Shown: piece after piece, positions 1 through 5,981 of the stretch | How positions within the stretch are numbered: position 1 is the first letter of the stretch | Layout of the letters: each line of letters opens with the position of its first letter | Assembly (NCBI GenBank): GCA_041563315.1 | Contig: JBFFNE010000055.1 | Coordinates: forward strand, 1 to 19,544 | Reading direction: 5' to 3' | Source of the DNA: JBFEYJ01 sp041563315 | Lineage (GTDB): Bacteria > Pseudomonadota > Gammaproteobacteria > Thiohalomonadales > Thiohalomonadaceae | DNA: 19,544 bases | Notes under the pieces: model-generated | Told to the model about the DNA's origin: nothing | Seen by the model: the letters and a program-made list of their open reading frames with translations, nothing else | Database searches by the model: none | Program-made: the position numbers and the translations under genes

Positions 1-1182
1 CGTGAGAGCGGACCGACCGTGATCCTCGCCCGTACCGTGAAGGGCAAGGGGGTCTCATTCCTTGAGGGAAAAGAAGGTCATCACGGCAAGCCGTTGAGTA
101 ATGGCGAGCGCGATGCAGCACTGGAAGAAATTCCCTTGAACAGAATATACCTGACGGTCGAGGCGCGCAGGGTGCCTTCCGCATATCGCTCGCCTGTCGG
201 AGAGTTTCATCCGATCACCGTCGATTACCGGCTCGGTGATGAGGTGGCTACCCGTCACGCCTTCGGCCAGGCGCTACAGGCCCTTGGTGATGTGTTGCCG
301 GAGCTGGTAGTGCTCGACGGTGACGTAAAGAATTCGACCTACACGGAGCTATTCAAGGCGAGCTACCCTGAGCGCTTTTTCGATGCGAATATCGCCGAGC
401 AAAACATGGTCGGTACTGCCCTCGGTCTCGGGGTCAGCGGCAAGATACCCGTTGCTGCAAGCTTCGCGGCCTTCCTCAGTCGCGCCTACGATTTCATTCG
501 TATGGCCAGCCACACCCGGCCGCCGCACCTCGTCCTGTGCGGTAGCCATGCCGGCGTCTCGATTGGTGAGGATGGCCCCTCGCAGATGGGGCTGGAGGAC
601 CTGGCAATGTTCCGCGCTGTGGAGGGCACCACCATCCTCTATCCAAGCGATGCAGTCAGCGCCGCGCGGCTCACCGAGCAGGCGATGCTGACCCCGGGAA
701 TTGTCTATCTGCGCACGACCCGTGCTAAGACCCCGGTGATCTATGGGAACGACGAGGCCTTTCCTGTGGGGGGAAGCAAAACCCTCACCTGCGCCCTGCA
801 CGATGCCCTGACTATCGTTGCTTGCGGTATCACCGTGCACGAGGCGCTGGCGGCGCACCGGGATTTACTCAAGCGAGGAATCAGGAGTCGTGTGATCGAT
901 GCCTATTCGGTCAACCCGCTGGATGTGGCTACGCTCGAGCAGGCGGCGCGGGAAACCGGTCACCTGCTGGTGGTCGAGGACCACAATATGGCTGGTGGCC
1001 TTGGTGATGCTGTCAGTGCGCAGATCGGCCGCTTGGCTCAGGTCTATCGTGCGGGCATTACCACGGAACCCCGTTCCGGCAAACGCGAGGAGTTGATGGA
1101 TAAGCACCATATCTCACGCGGCAAGATCGTCCTCAAGGCACTCTCCATCGTTGAGCAGGGACACCTGGCCGTGTTGCAGTGA
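1..1182 (+). CDS. tkt: Transketolase, C-terminal part (5' end outside window)
   Basis: Transketolase transfers two-carbon ketol units between sugar phosphates using thiamine diphosphate, in the pentose phosphate and Calvin cycles. The frame is open to the first base of the window; the GTG at 19 lies inside a conserved stretch, so it is not the start. Visible in order: the end of the N-terminal TPP domain (GKGVSF near nt 49-66, then GHHGKPL), the pyrimidine-binding domain from about nt 250 with IAEQNM, which carries the family's catalytic Glu, and GSHAGVSIGEDGPSQMGLED, then the C-terminal transketolase domain (VVEDHNMAGGLGD near nt 970-1010). About 393 residues are present of a usual 620-670. 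Both TPP domains are in one frame, so this is not the split two-subunit form. The upstream gene order cannot be seen, so whether it serves carbon fixation or only the pentose phosphate pathway is open. Confidence 0.95.
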   Translation, partial: RESGPTVILARTVKGKGVSFLEGKEGHHGKPLSNGERDAALEEIPLNRIYLTVEARRVPSAYRSPVGEFHPITVDYRLGDEVATRHAFGQALQALGDVLPELVVLDGDVKNSTYTELFKASYPERFFDANIAEQNMVGTALGLGVSGKIPVAASFAAFLSRAYDFIRMASHTRPPHLVLCGSHAGVSIGEDGPSQMGLEDLAMFRAVEGTTILYPSDAVSAARLTEQAMLTPGIVYLRTTRAKTPVIYGNDEAFPVGGSKTLTCALHDALTIVACGITVHEALAAHRDLLKRGIRSRVIDAYSVNPLDVATLEQAARETGHLLVVEDHNMAGGLGDAVSAQIGRLAQVYRAGITTEPRSGKREELMDKHHISRGKIVLKALSIVEQGHLAVLQ

Positions 1183-1195
1183 GTCGCTGTGGGAA

Positions 1196-1210
1196 TGGTG
1201 CCGAGCACCA
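1196..1210 (+). terminator. Small hairpin after transketolase, possible weak terminator
   Basis: TGGTGC-CGA-GCACCA forms a perfect 6-bp stem with a 3-nt loop, 14 nt after the transketolase stop. It is followed by GGGAAAATTT rather than a run of T, so it is at best a weak or Rho-assisted terminator. It lies between the convergent transketolase and LysR genes. Confidence 0.25.
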
Positions 1211-1300
1211 GGGAAAATTTGCAGGAAGGATCGCGCTACATGTTGACGCACTGACCGAAGAAATCTCTTTATACTTCGTTTGTGCCGTGGAGAGTCATGG

Positions 1301-2152
1301 TCATCTCCCGCGCTCCTGTTCTGCCAGTGTGCGTAGCCCCTGCAATGCTTTCTGCATGGTTTCATCTCGTCGATCCTGAGGGTAAACCAGATAGACCGGC
1401 AATGAGAATACCGGACCCTCTTCGACGCGCCACACTCGCCCTTCGGCGATCAGCTGGCGCGTCAGGCGCTGGGGAAAGTAGCCCGCACCGCCAGTGTGCA
1501 GTATTTGCTGAATCGCCAGCCAGCCCACATTGGCAATCAGTGCAGGCGGCTCGACATCGGGGAAATGGGTGGTGAACTGGCCTTCGAACTCCGGGCCCCA
1601 GTCGATGTGCACATAGCGCTCATTCTGCCAGGCCTGGTCAGCCTCGGTAGTGACCAGCAGCAGGGTCTCGTCGAACAGGTACTCGATACCCAGCCCCGGC
1701 CTGTTCTCCGGGGTGTACATCAGGCCGATGTCGATGGTGCCTTGGATCAGTCCCTGCATGATGTCCTCCTCAAAGCCAATCTCCAGCCGCAGGGAGACAT
1801 CCGGCAACGCCTGTCGCATCCAGGCGCTCCACGGAGGCAGGAAACCGTCCCACAGGGCAATGCGGGCACGCAAGCTGAGACTCCCACTGTAGCCCGCAGG
1901 CAATCCCACGTCGTGGCGCGCCTGCTCAATCGTGCGCACGAGGCTTTTTGCGTGGCGCAAAAAGCGTTGTCCGGCCGGGGTCAGCAGTGCCCCACCGCGA
2001 CCGCGGCGCAGCAACACGACCCCAAGCTGGCGCTCCAGCGCCTGGATGCGGGCGCTGACGGTCGATTGGGTGATATGCAATCGTTCGGCGGCACCGACAA
2101 AGTTACCGGCGGCGACCACCGCAAGAAAGGTTCGGGCGAATTCTGTATCCAT
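1301..2152 (-). CDS. LysR-family transcriptional regulator (HdfR-like N-terminus)
   Basis: DNA-binding regulator of 283 residues, the usual LysR length. Residues 1-60 hold the winged helix-turn-helix: MDTEFARTFLAVVAAGNFVGAAERLHI is followed by TQSTVSARIQALERQLG, with the recognition helix at about residues 29-45. The remainder (about 90-275) is the effector-binding fold, including DIGLMYTPENRPGL. The opening MDTE..RTFL resembles E. coli HdfR, but I would not assign orthology. It is transcribed away from the HPP/DsrC-like gene pair; the 112 nt between the ATG at 2152 and the leader ORF at 2265 contain a T-N11-A box (2169-2183) and a consensus -35 hexamer on this strand. Such divergent layouts usually mean that the regulator controls both itself and the opposite operon. 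The effector is not predictable from sequence. Confidence 0.93.
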   Translation of the reverse strand: MDTEFARTFLAVVAAGNFVGAAERLHITQSTVSARIQALERQLGVVLLRRGRGGALLTPAGQRFLRHAKSLVRTIEQARHDVGLPAGYSGSLSLRARIALWDGFLPPWSAWMRQALPDVSLRLEIGFEEDIMQGLIQGTIDIGLMYTPENRPGLGIEYLFDETLLLVTTEADQAWQNERYVHIDWGPEFEGQFTTHFPDVEPPALIANVGWLAIQQILHTGGAGYFPQRLTRQLIAEGRVWRVEEGPVFSLPVYLVYPQDRRDETMQKALQGLRTLAEQERGR

Positions 2153-2168
2153 TGAATTTCACTTATCT

Positions 2169-2183
2169 ATCGGGATATTCGAT
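2169..2183. promoter_or_regulatory. LysR-type operator box (ATCG-N7-CGAT, fits T-N11-A)
   Basis: ATCGGGATATTCGAT is an interrupted palindrome that contains the T-N11-A core of LysR-family binding sites. It sits 17-31 bp upstream of the LysR ATG, between the divergent genes. If the promoter at 2184-2212 is right, the box covers the regulator's transcription start, which suits negative autoregulation. Binding by this LysR protein is inferred. Confidence 0.4.
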
Positions 2184-2212
2184 ATAAACAACAAAATAAT
2201 ATCGTTTGTCAA
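2184..2212 (-). promoter_or_regulatory. Putative LysR gene promoter
   Basis: On the minus strand a perfect -35 hexamer TTGACA (complement of 2207-2212) is followed after 17 nt by GTTTAT at 2189-2184, a poor -10 hexamer. The same bases read TTGTCA on the plus strand (2206-2211) and could supply a -35 for the HPP operon, with a weak -10 TAGGTT at 2229-2234. The region is locally AT-rich. The -35 is convincing, the -10 assignments are not. Confidence 0.3.
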
Positions 2213-2264
2213 ATAGATATCAAGACCCTAGGTTAGGGAGTACGTGAATAATCGGAGGGACAAC

Positions 2265-2306
2265 ATGAGACAACAAGCATGGGTCTGGGTGGCGGTGGCG
2301 CAATGA
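2265..2306 (+). CDS. 13-residue leader ORF overlapping the HPP gene start
   Basis: Short ORF encoding MRQQAWVWVAVAQ, preceded by a strong Shine-Dalgarno GGAGGG (2254-2259) at 5-nt spacing. Its stop TGA (2304-2306) overlaps the ATG of the HPP gene at 2303 in an ATGA arrangement. The only good ribosome-binding site in front of the HPP gene therefore serves this ORF, which suggests translational coupling. The peptide has two Trp codons in eight, but no attenuator hairpin was seen. A single-base sequencing error or real frameshift that split an N-terminal extension off HPP is the alternative. Confidence 0.45.
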   Translation: MRQQAWVWVAVAQ

Positions 2307-3082
2307 GCGGGATCGGTTCTATCGTCGAGAGACTGTGGCGGGCCAGCCTTAACCACGCTAGCCACGGGGAGAAAGGGATCTCGGCTGTCGGTGGTTTTCT
2401 CGGCATCCTGGCCGTGCTGTGGATCAGCAGCTCAGTGCTGGATCAGCAGGGCGCGGCCATGGTCATCGCCTCCATGGGCGCCTCAGCGGTTCTGGTCTTT
2501 GCCGTGCCTCATGGTGCGCTCTCCCAGCCGTGGCCGGTGCTCGGCGGTAACATGATCTCTGCCTTCATTGGAGTCACCTGCGCACAGCAGATCGCCGATC
2601 CCTTTGTTGCTGGGGCGGGGGCTGTCGGGCTGGCCATCCTCGCCATGTATTACTTGCATTGTCTGCACCCCCCCGGGGGGGCCACTGCACTGGTGGCGGT
2701 GCTCGGTGGCGAGACCGTGCAGCAGCTCGGTTACGGCTTTTTGCTCGCCCCGGTACTGGCAAATGTGCTGGTGCTGCTGGCGGTCGCGGTGCTGATTAAC
2801 CTGCCGTTTCAATGGCGACGCTACCCGCTGGCCTTTGTCCGGCCGCGTGCTGAGACTGAACCTGCGGCCAGGGAGGAGGTGGTGATTGCCCACAGCGATC
2901 TTGTCTACGCCTTATCACAGATGGACTCATTCATCGACGTCAGCGAGCAGGATCTGATTCGCATCTACAACCTCGCGAGGCACCACAGCCACAGCCCGGT
3001 ACCCTGCCATAAGAATGGCGAGGAGTGTGCACAGGGCGCGGATAACTGTCTCTGTCGCCAGCTGATGGGCGCAGAGGCTTAA
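2303..3082 (+). CDS. HPP-family integral membrane protein
   Basis: Inner-membrane protein with about four or five hydrophobic segments (roughly residues 26-46, 51-70, 81-96, 103-119 and 145-168) and the family signature HCLHPPGGATAL, with H122-P123-P124 numbered from this start. Plant chloroplast and cyanobacterial HPP proteins have been linked to nitrite transport; the substrate here is unknown. No CBS domains are fused. The cytosolic tail ends in a region rich in Cys and His (C235, C242, C249, C251), possibly a metal site. An in-frame ATG at 2279 exists, but it lies about 19 nt from the GGAGGG site and adds only a glycine-rich stretch. The ATG at 2303 is preferred because it overlaps the leader ORF stop. 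The DsrC-like gene follows after 31 nt and is probably cotranscribed. Confidence 0.88.
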   Translation: MSGIGSIVERLWRASLNHASHGEKGISAVGGFLGILAVLWISSSVLDQQGAAMVIASMGASAVLVFAVPHGALSQPWPVLGGNMISAFIGVTCAQQIADPFVAGAGAVGLAILAMYYLHCLHPPGGATALVAVLGGETVQQLGYGFLLAPVLANVLVLLAVAVLINLPFQWRRYPLAFVRPRAETEPAAREEVVIAHSDLVYALSQMDSFIDVSEQDLIRIYNLARHHSHSPVPCHKNGEECAQGADNCLCRQLMGAEA

Positions 3083-3113
3083 TGAACATCCATCGTTGCA
3101 CTGGAGGTATCTA

Positions 3114-3452
3114 ATGAATATCGCAATCACAGACCGACGGGTAGAAACCGATGCCGAGGGATATCTCATCAACCCGGATGACTGGAACGAAAGCGTTGCC
3201 GAGCAGCTGGCCACTGGCGAAGGGCTACGACTCTTCGATGAGCATTGGCGGGTGTTGAAGTTCATGCGCGATTATTACGATGCTCATCAGGTCGCGGCCG
3301 ATGCCCGCTTTACCATCAAGTTTCTGGCAGACGAAATGGGCTACGGGAAAGAGGCTCGTAATTACCTGTTTCAGCTCTTCCCCTACGGTTATGTGCAGCA
3401 GGCGTGCAAGATCTCCGGGATGAAACGTCCGCGCGGTTGGAGTACTGGCTAG
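3114..3452 (+). CDS. DsrC/TusE-family protein lacking the C-terminal cysteine
   Basis: A 112-residue protein of the DsrC/TusE/DsvC family, small carriers that hold sulfur on C-terminal cysteines. The start at 3114 has GGAGG (3103-3107) 6 nt upstream; an earlier in-frame ATG at 3096 has none. The family fold is clear (TDAEGYLINPDDW, HWRVLKFMRDYY, NYLFQLFPYGYVQQACKISG). DsrC normally carries two cysteines 11 positions apart, the second one penultimate; TusE keeps only that last one. Here C98 is present, but W109 stands where the last cysteine should be and the protein ends WSTG. This form therefore cannot make the DsrC intramolecular disulfide or accept sulfur as TusE does. Related family members without the last Cys have been proposed to be regulatory (Rsp group). 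It probably shares an operon with the HPP gene. Confidence 0.92.
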   Translation: MNIAITDRRVETDAEGYLINPDDWNESVAEQLATGEGLRLFDEHWRVLKFMRDYYDAHQVAADARFTIKFLADEMGYGKEARNYLFQLFPYGYVQQACKISGMKRPRGWSTG

Positions 3453-3509
3453 GAATCTTGGCCAGATAGTCCGCTTGTCGGGGGCGATAAGCTGAGGGGG
3501 GATGTCCGG

Positions 3510-3519
3510 TCACATGTGA
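3510..3519. promoter_or_regulatory. Perfect 10-bp palindrome upstream of hemerythrin gene
   Basis: TCACATGTGA is a perfect palindrome, 67 bp before the hemerythrin ATG, in an AT-rich leader that continues with a TATATAA stretch near 3563. It contains TGTGA and TCACA half-sites overlapping rather than spaced, so it is not a canonical CRP or FNR site. Possible operator; no binding protein can be named. Confidence 0.2.
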
Positions 3520-3586
3520 TAAAACAGGAAATAAGAAAAAAAACAACTACACTTAATGTGGTTATATAAAAAAAGGGGGGGAGCTA

Positions 3587-4018
3587 ATGTCAATGGTAAC
3601 GTGGGATGAGACCTATAGTGTTGATATTCAGGAAATTGATGAGCAGCACAAATGCCTTATCGAATTCATGAATGAGCTGTATGTCGCTATGGCCAGTAAA
3701 TCCAATCGCGATCTGATTGGCGATGTGCTGGATAAATTGGTGGATTACACCAAGGTCCACTTTGCCGTGGAAGAGACGCTGATGCGCGTGTTCCACTATG
3801 AAGGGTATGATGAGCACAAGGTGATTCACGACAAGATCGTCGCCCATGTTCTGCAGTTCCAATCTCAGTTCCGTGCCGGTGATGACAAGGTCGGCATGGA
3901 GCTGCTGATGTTTCTCAAGGATTGGCTGTTCGACCACATCAACAAGGTAGACAAGCAGTACGTCAAGACCTTCCACAAGGCTGGCGTGAAAAAGACGTGG
4001 TTAAAAAAATTCTGGTAA
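3587..4018 (+). CDS. Bacteriohemerythrin
   Basis: A 143-residue single-domain hemerythrin, a four-helix bundle that binds O2 at a non-haem di-iron centre. All seven expected iron ligands can be read: H21 (EQHK), H58 and E62 (HFAVEE), H77 and H81 (DEHKVIH), H117 and D122 (HINKVD). The length is close to that of Methylococcus-type bacteriohemerythrin (about 130), and there is no signal peptide or fused sensor domain, so it is cytosolic. A purine-rich ribosome-binding site (GGGGGGGAG near 3574-3582) lies 4 nt before the ATG. It stands alone with its own terminator. Likely roles are O2 delivery to oxidases, O2 buffering or sensing; the sequence does not choose between them. Confidence 0.96.
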   Translation: MSMVTWDETYSVDIQEIDEQHKCLIEFMNELYVAMASKSNRDLIGDVLDKLVDYTKVHFAVEETLMRVFHYEGYDEHKVIHDKIVAHVLQFQSQFRAGDDKVGMELLMFLKDWLFDHINKVDKQYVKTFHKAGVKKTWLKKFW

Positions 4019-4025
4019 GGACTCC

Positions 4026-4054
4026 GCCGCCTCCATTCAGGGGGCGGCTTTTTT
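4026..4054 (+). terminator. Intrinsic terminator of the hemerythrin gene
   Basis: A 9-bp GC-rich stem (GCCGCCTCC at 4026-4034 with GGGGGCGGC at 4040-4048, one G-T pair) with loop ATTCA is followed directly by six T residues (4049-4054). It begins 8 nt after the hemerythrin stop codon. Confidence 0.9.
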
Positions 4055-4646
4055 GTACCTTAATGAAACACCGCGGCTGGCTATGTTCGGGTCCTGTCAT
4101 TTCCCGATATAACGCTTAACGATAACAATAATCTAACCGACCTCAGCCTTCGCACCAAGGCATGCTGAAAGGGCGTGATTTTGCGCAAAGGGGCCGTTCG
4201 CTCATTGTCCCTGGGGGGAGTGATATAGAATTTCGCATTGCTGTCGATAAAAAAGACGCGATTTGGAGTTGCATGGTTGAGGGTCGCCAACAGGTATCAC
4301 GAAAAAAACCTCCCGAGGGTGTTCCCGTGGTCACGAAATGGCGTCTCCAGACAGGTATCTCCTTCCATGGGTGAATATTCGTTTAATTGGATATTTGATG
4401 TAACGCACTATTCACTGAACGGACACCGCTGCAGTTCACAAAAGCAAGCTCTATCCCTTCCCCTGGGCTTTAAAAGTCAAGACGTAATGAACTATCATCG
4501 CAGAGATATACTTTCCCATCAGGTGTTGGCACCTTATGGATGGTGTACGATGTCCGGGTTTACACATGCTGGGCGGCATCAAGCCAAGAGTCTCAAGGCG
4601 ACAGCGTCTGAAAATCAACTCAATCATCAGGAGCGAAGATACCAAT
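4055..4646. other. 592-bp region without a recognisable gene
   Basis: Several ORFs of 60-70 codons cross this stretch on both strands (for example 4162-4374 plus), but none has a recognisable domain and I would not annotate them. A-runs and short T-rich blocks occur at 4249-4254 and 4302-4308, and ACAGGTATC occurs twice (near 4289 and 4351). No clear promoter for the downstream prolyl isomerase was found. The length suggests a decayed gene, a long 5' UTR or a small RNA, but nothing in the sequence settles this. Confidence 0.5.
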
Positions 4647-5576
4647 ATGGATTTACTACCTAACCACAGAACTCCTCTTTTCCTTGCGCTTGTGCTCGGA
4701 CTGTCCCTTAGCACGGTGGGATGTAATGAGTCAGCTGACAAAGCAAGTGATACCAAAGTATCACAGGGCGAGGTTGTTGCAACAGTTAATGGCGAGCCTA
4801 TTACCTCAGTCGATCTCAAGGAATATGGCGGCGCTCGCCCCGATCCATCCCAAGTGCAGAATCAGGAAGCCCTTTTGGACGAGCTCATCACCCAGACGGT
4901 GATCTATCAGGATGCGCTTCGCCAGAACCTGGACAAGGATCCTGAGGTTCTCAAGGAGCTCGAGCAGCTGCGTACCCGTGTCCTGGTTTCCGCAGCGGTG
5001 CGCAAGGCCATGGAGGACGCCCCGATTACCGATGAGGCGCTTCGCGCAGAGTACGACAATCTGAAGGACCGTATGGTGGCTCCCGAGTATAAGGCCAGCC
5101 ACATTCTGGTGGCGGAAGAGGAGCAAGCCAGAAAGCTGATTGAGCAGCTTAACCAGGGGGCAGACTTCGCTCAGCTGGCCCGGGAACACTCCACCGACTC
5201 AAGCGCCCAAAATGGCGGCGATCTTGGCTGGTTCAATCCGCAGCAGATGGTTCCGCCTTTTTCCCAGGCGCTCGCTCAGCTGGAGAAAGGCAGCCACTCC
5301 AAGGAGCCGGTGAGGACCCAGTTCGGGTGGCACGTCATTAAACTGGAAGACAGCCGTCAGTCAGAACCGCCCGCTTTCGAAGAGATCAAAGGGCGCCTGG
5401 AGCAGATGCTCAAGCAGCGTCAAATCGGTGATTATATCCAGGCAGTAAAGGATAAGGCGGACATCTCCATCAAGGGAGAAGGCGACGCTCCTGCTGTGGA
5501 AAAATCTGAAGATACCACAGCGGAAGAGAGTGCCTCCGCTGATGAGGAAAAGACAGAAGATTCAAGTACGAAGTAA
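4647..5576 (+). CDS. Lipoprotein parvulin-type peptidyl-prolyl isomerase (SurA/PrsA-like)
   Basis: Envelope folding factor of 309 residues. The ATG at 4647 is chosen because it gives a lipoprotein signal: a hydrophobic stretch (residues 11-20) then STVGC with C26 as lipidation site. AGGAG at 4629-4633 lies 13 nt upstream, slightly long. An in-frame ATG at 4536 would add 37 polar residues before the signal and is unlikely. Residues 45-130 form a SurA-type N-terminal chaperone region (VATVNGEPIT, LLDELITQTVIYQDA). Residues 147-236 are one PpiC/parvulin domain (YKASHILV, GGDLGWF, FGWHVIKLED). Residues 278-309 are a low-complexity acidic Glu/Ser/Thr tail. SurA usually has two parvulin domains, so this is closer to PrsA- or EpsD-like lipoprotein isomerases. 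It is probably monocistronic. Confidence 0.92.
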   Translation: MDLLPNHRTPLFLALVLGLSLSTVGCNESADKASDTKVSQGEVVATVNGEPITSVDLKEYGGARPDPSQVQNQEALLDELITQTVIYQDALRQNLDKDPEVLKELEQLRTRVLVSAAVRKAMEDAPITDEALRAEYDNLKDRMVAPEYKASHILVAEEEQARKLIEQLNQGADFAQLAREHSTDSSAQNGGDLGWFNPQQMVPPFSQALAQLEKGSHSKEPVRTQFGWHVIKLEDSRQSEPPAFEEIKGRLEQMLKQRQIGDYIQAVKDKADISIKGEGDAPAVEKSEDTTAEESASADEEKTEDSSTK

Positions 5577-5584
5577 GCCTTCGG

Positions 5585-5621
5585 CGACAGCGGTCCTCTA
5601 CATCTAGAGTGGGTTCTGTCG
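5585..5621 (+). terminator. Interrupted hairpin after the prolyl isomerase
   Basis: CGACAG (5585-5590) pairs with CTGTCG (5616-5621), and inside these CTCTA (5596-5600) pairs with TAGAG (5605-5609) around a 4-nt loop, with an asymmetric internal loop. No T-run follows, so it may be a Rho-independent-like stabiliser or an mRNA 3' end rather than a classical terminator. Confidence 0.35.
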
Positions 5622-5678
5622 TCAATCATCCGGGCCAGTGAGCAATTTTCGCTCTTCAGCGTTAATTGTTCTCTGGCG

Positions 5679-5705
5679 CGGATTTTTTTCGCCCGGATTT
5701 TTTTC
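5679..5705 (+). repeat. Direct repeat of a T7-containing 12-mer
   Basis: CGGATTTTTTTC occurs twice (5679-5690 and 5694-5705) separated by GCC. The first copy is preceded by GCG, so the unit is close to a 15-bp tandem duplication. It is in the 405-bp gap between the prolyl isomerase and HD-GYP genes, which otherwise holds a hairpin at 5585-5621 and no convincing ORF. The T-runs might act as terminator tails, but no strong stem precedes them. Confidence 0.55.
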
Positions 5706-5981
5706 ATTTAGGGTCACTACTCCCTCCCTATGCAAGTTCCGGGTAGGCCAGGTTGCCCCGCTCCGGGGGCCCGAACCTCAACACCACAGCGCCGCTTGCC
5801 GAAAGCGCCATGCTCCACGCGCCCTGGCTACCCGGCACTTCTCTCTTCACCTTTGCGGTCAGAGTATTGCCAGGTGGGGCAAGCAGTTACCATTTGGGGG
5901 GCACGCTCTCCTTGACGGAAAAGGTATGGTGCAGAGCCGTAGGCTATAGTTTTTTCTGTCAGCACTGCATTGAGGAAGCCG

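Noticed and set aside
1496..2155. 219-codon plus-strand ORF opposite the LysR gene
   Set aside because: It lies almost wholly inside the LysR gene on the other strand and has the composition of an antisense shadow.
4162..4374. 70-codon plus ORF in the long gap, considered as a possible PilZ or riboswitch region
   Set aside because: No PilZ motifs (RxxxR, DxSxxG) are present, and the surrounding sequence does not fit the known c-di-GMP aptamer consensus as far as I can fold it.
5912..5950. TTGACG and TATAGT as a promoter for the HD-GYP gene
   Set aside because: The two hexamers are 27 nt apart, far beyond the usual 16-18 nt spacing.
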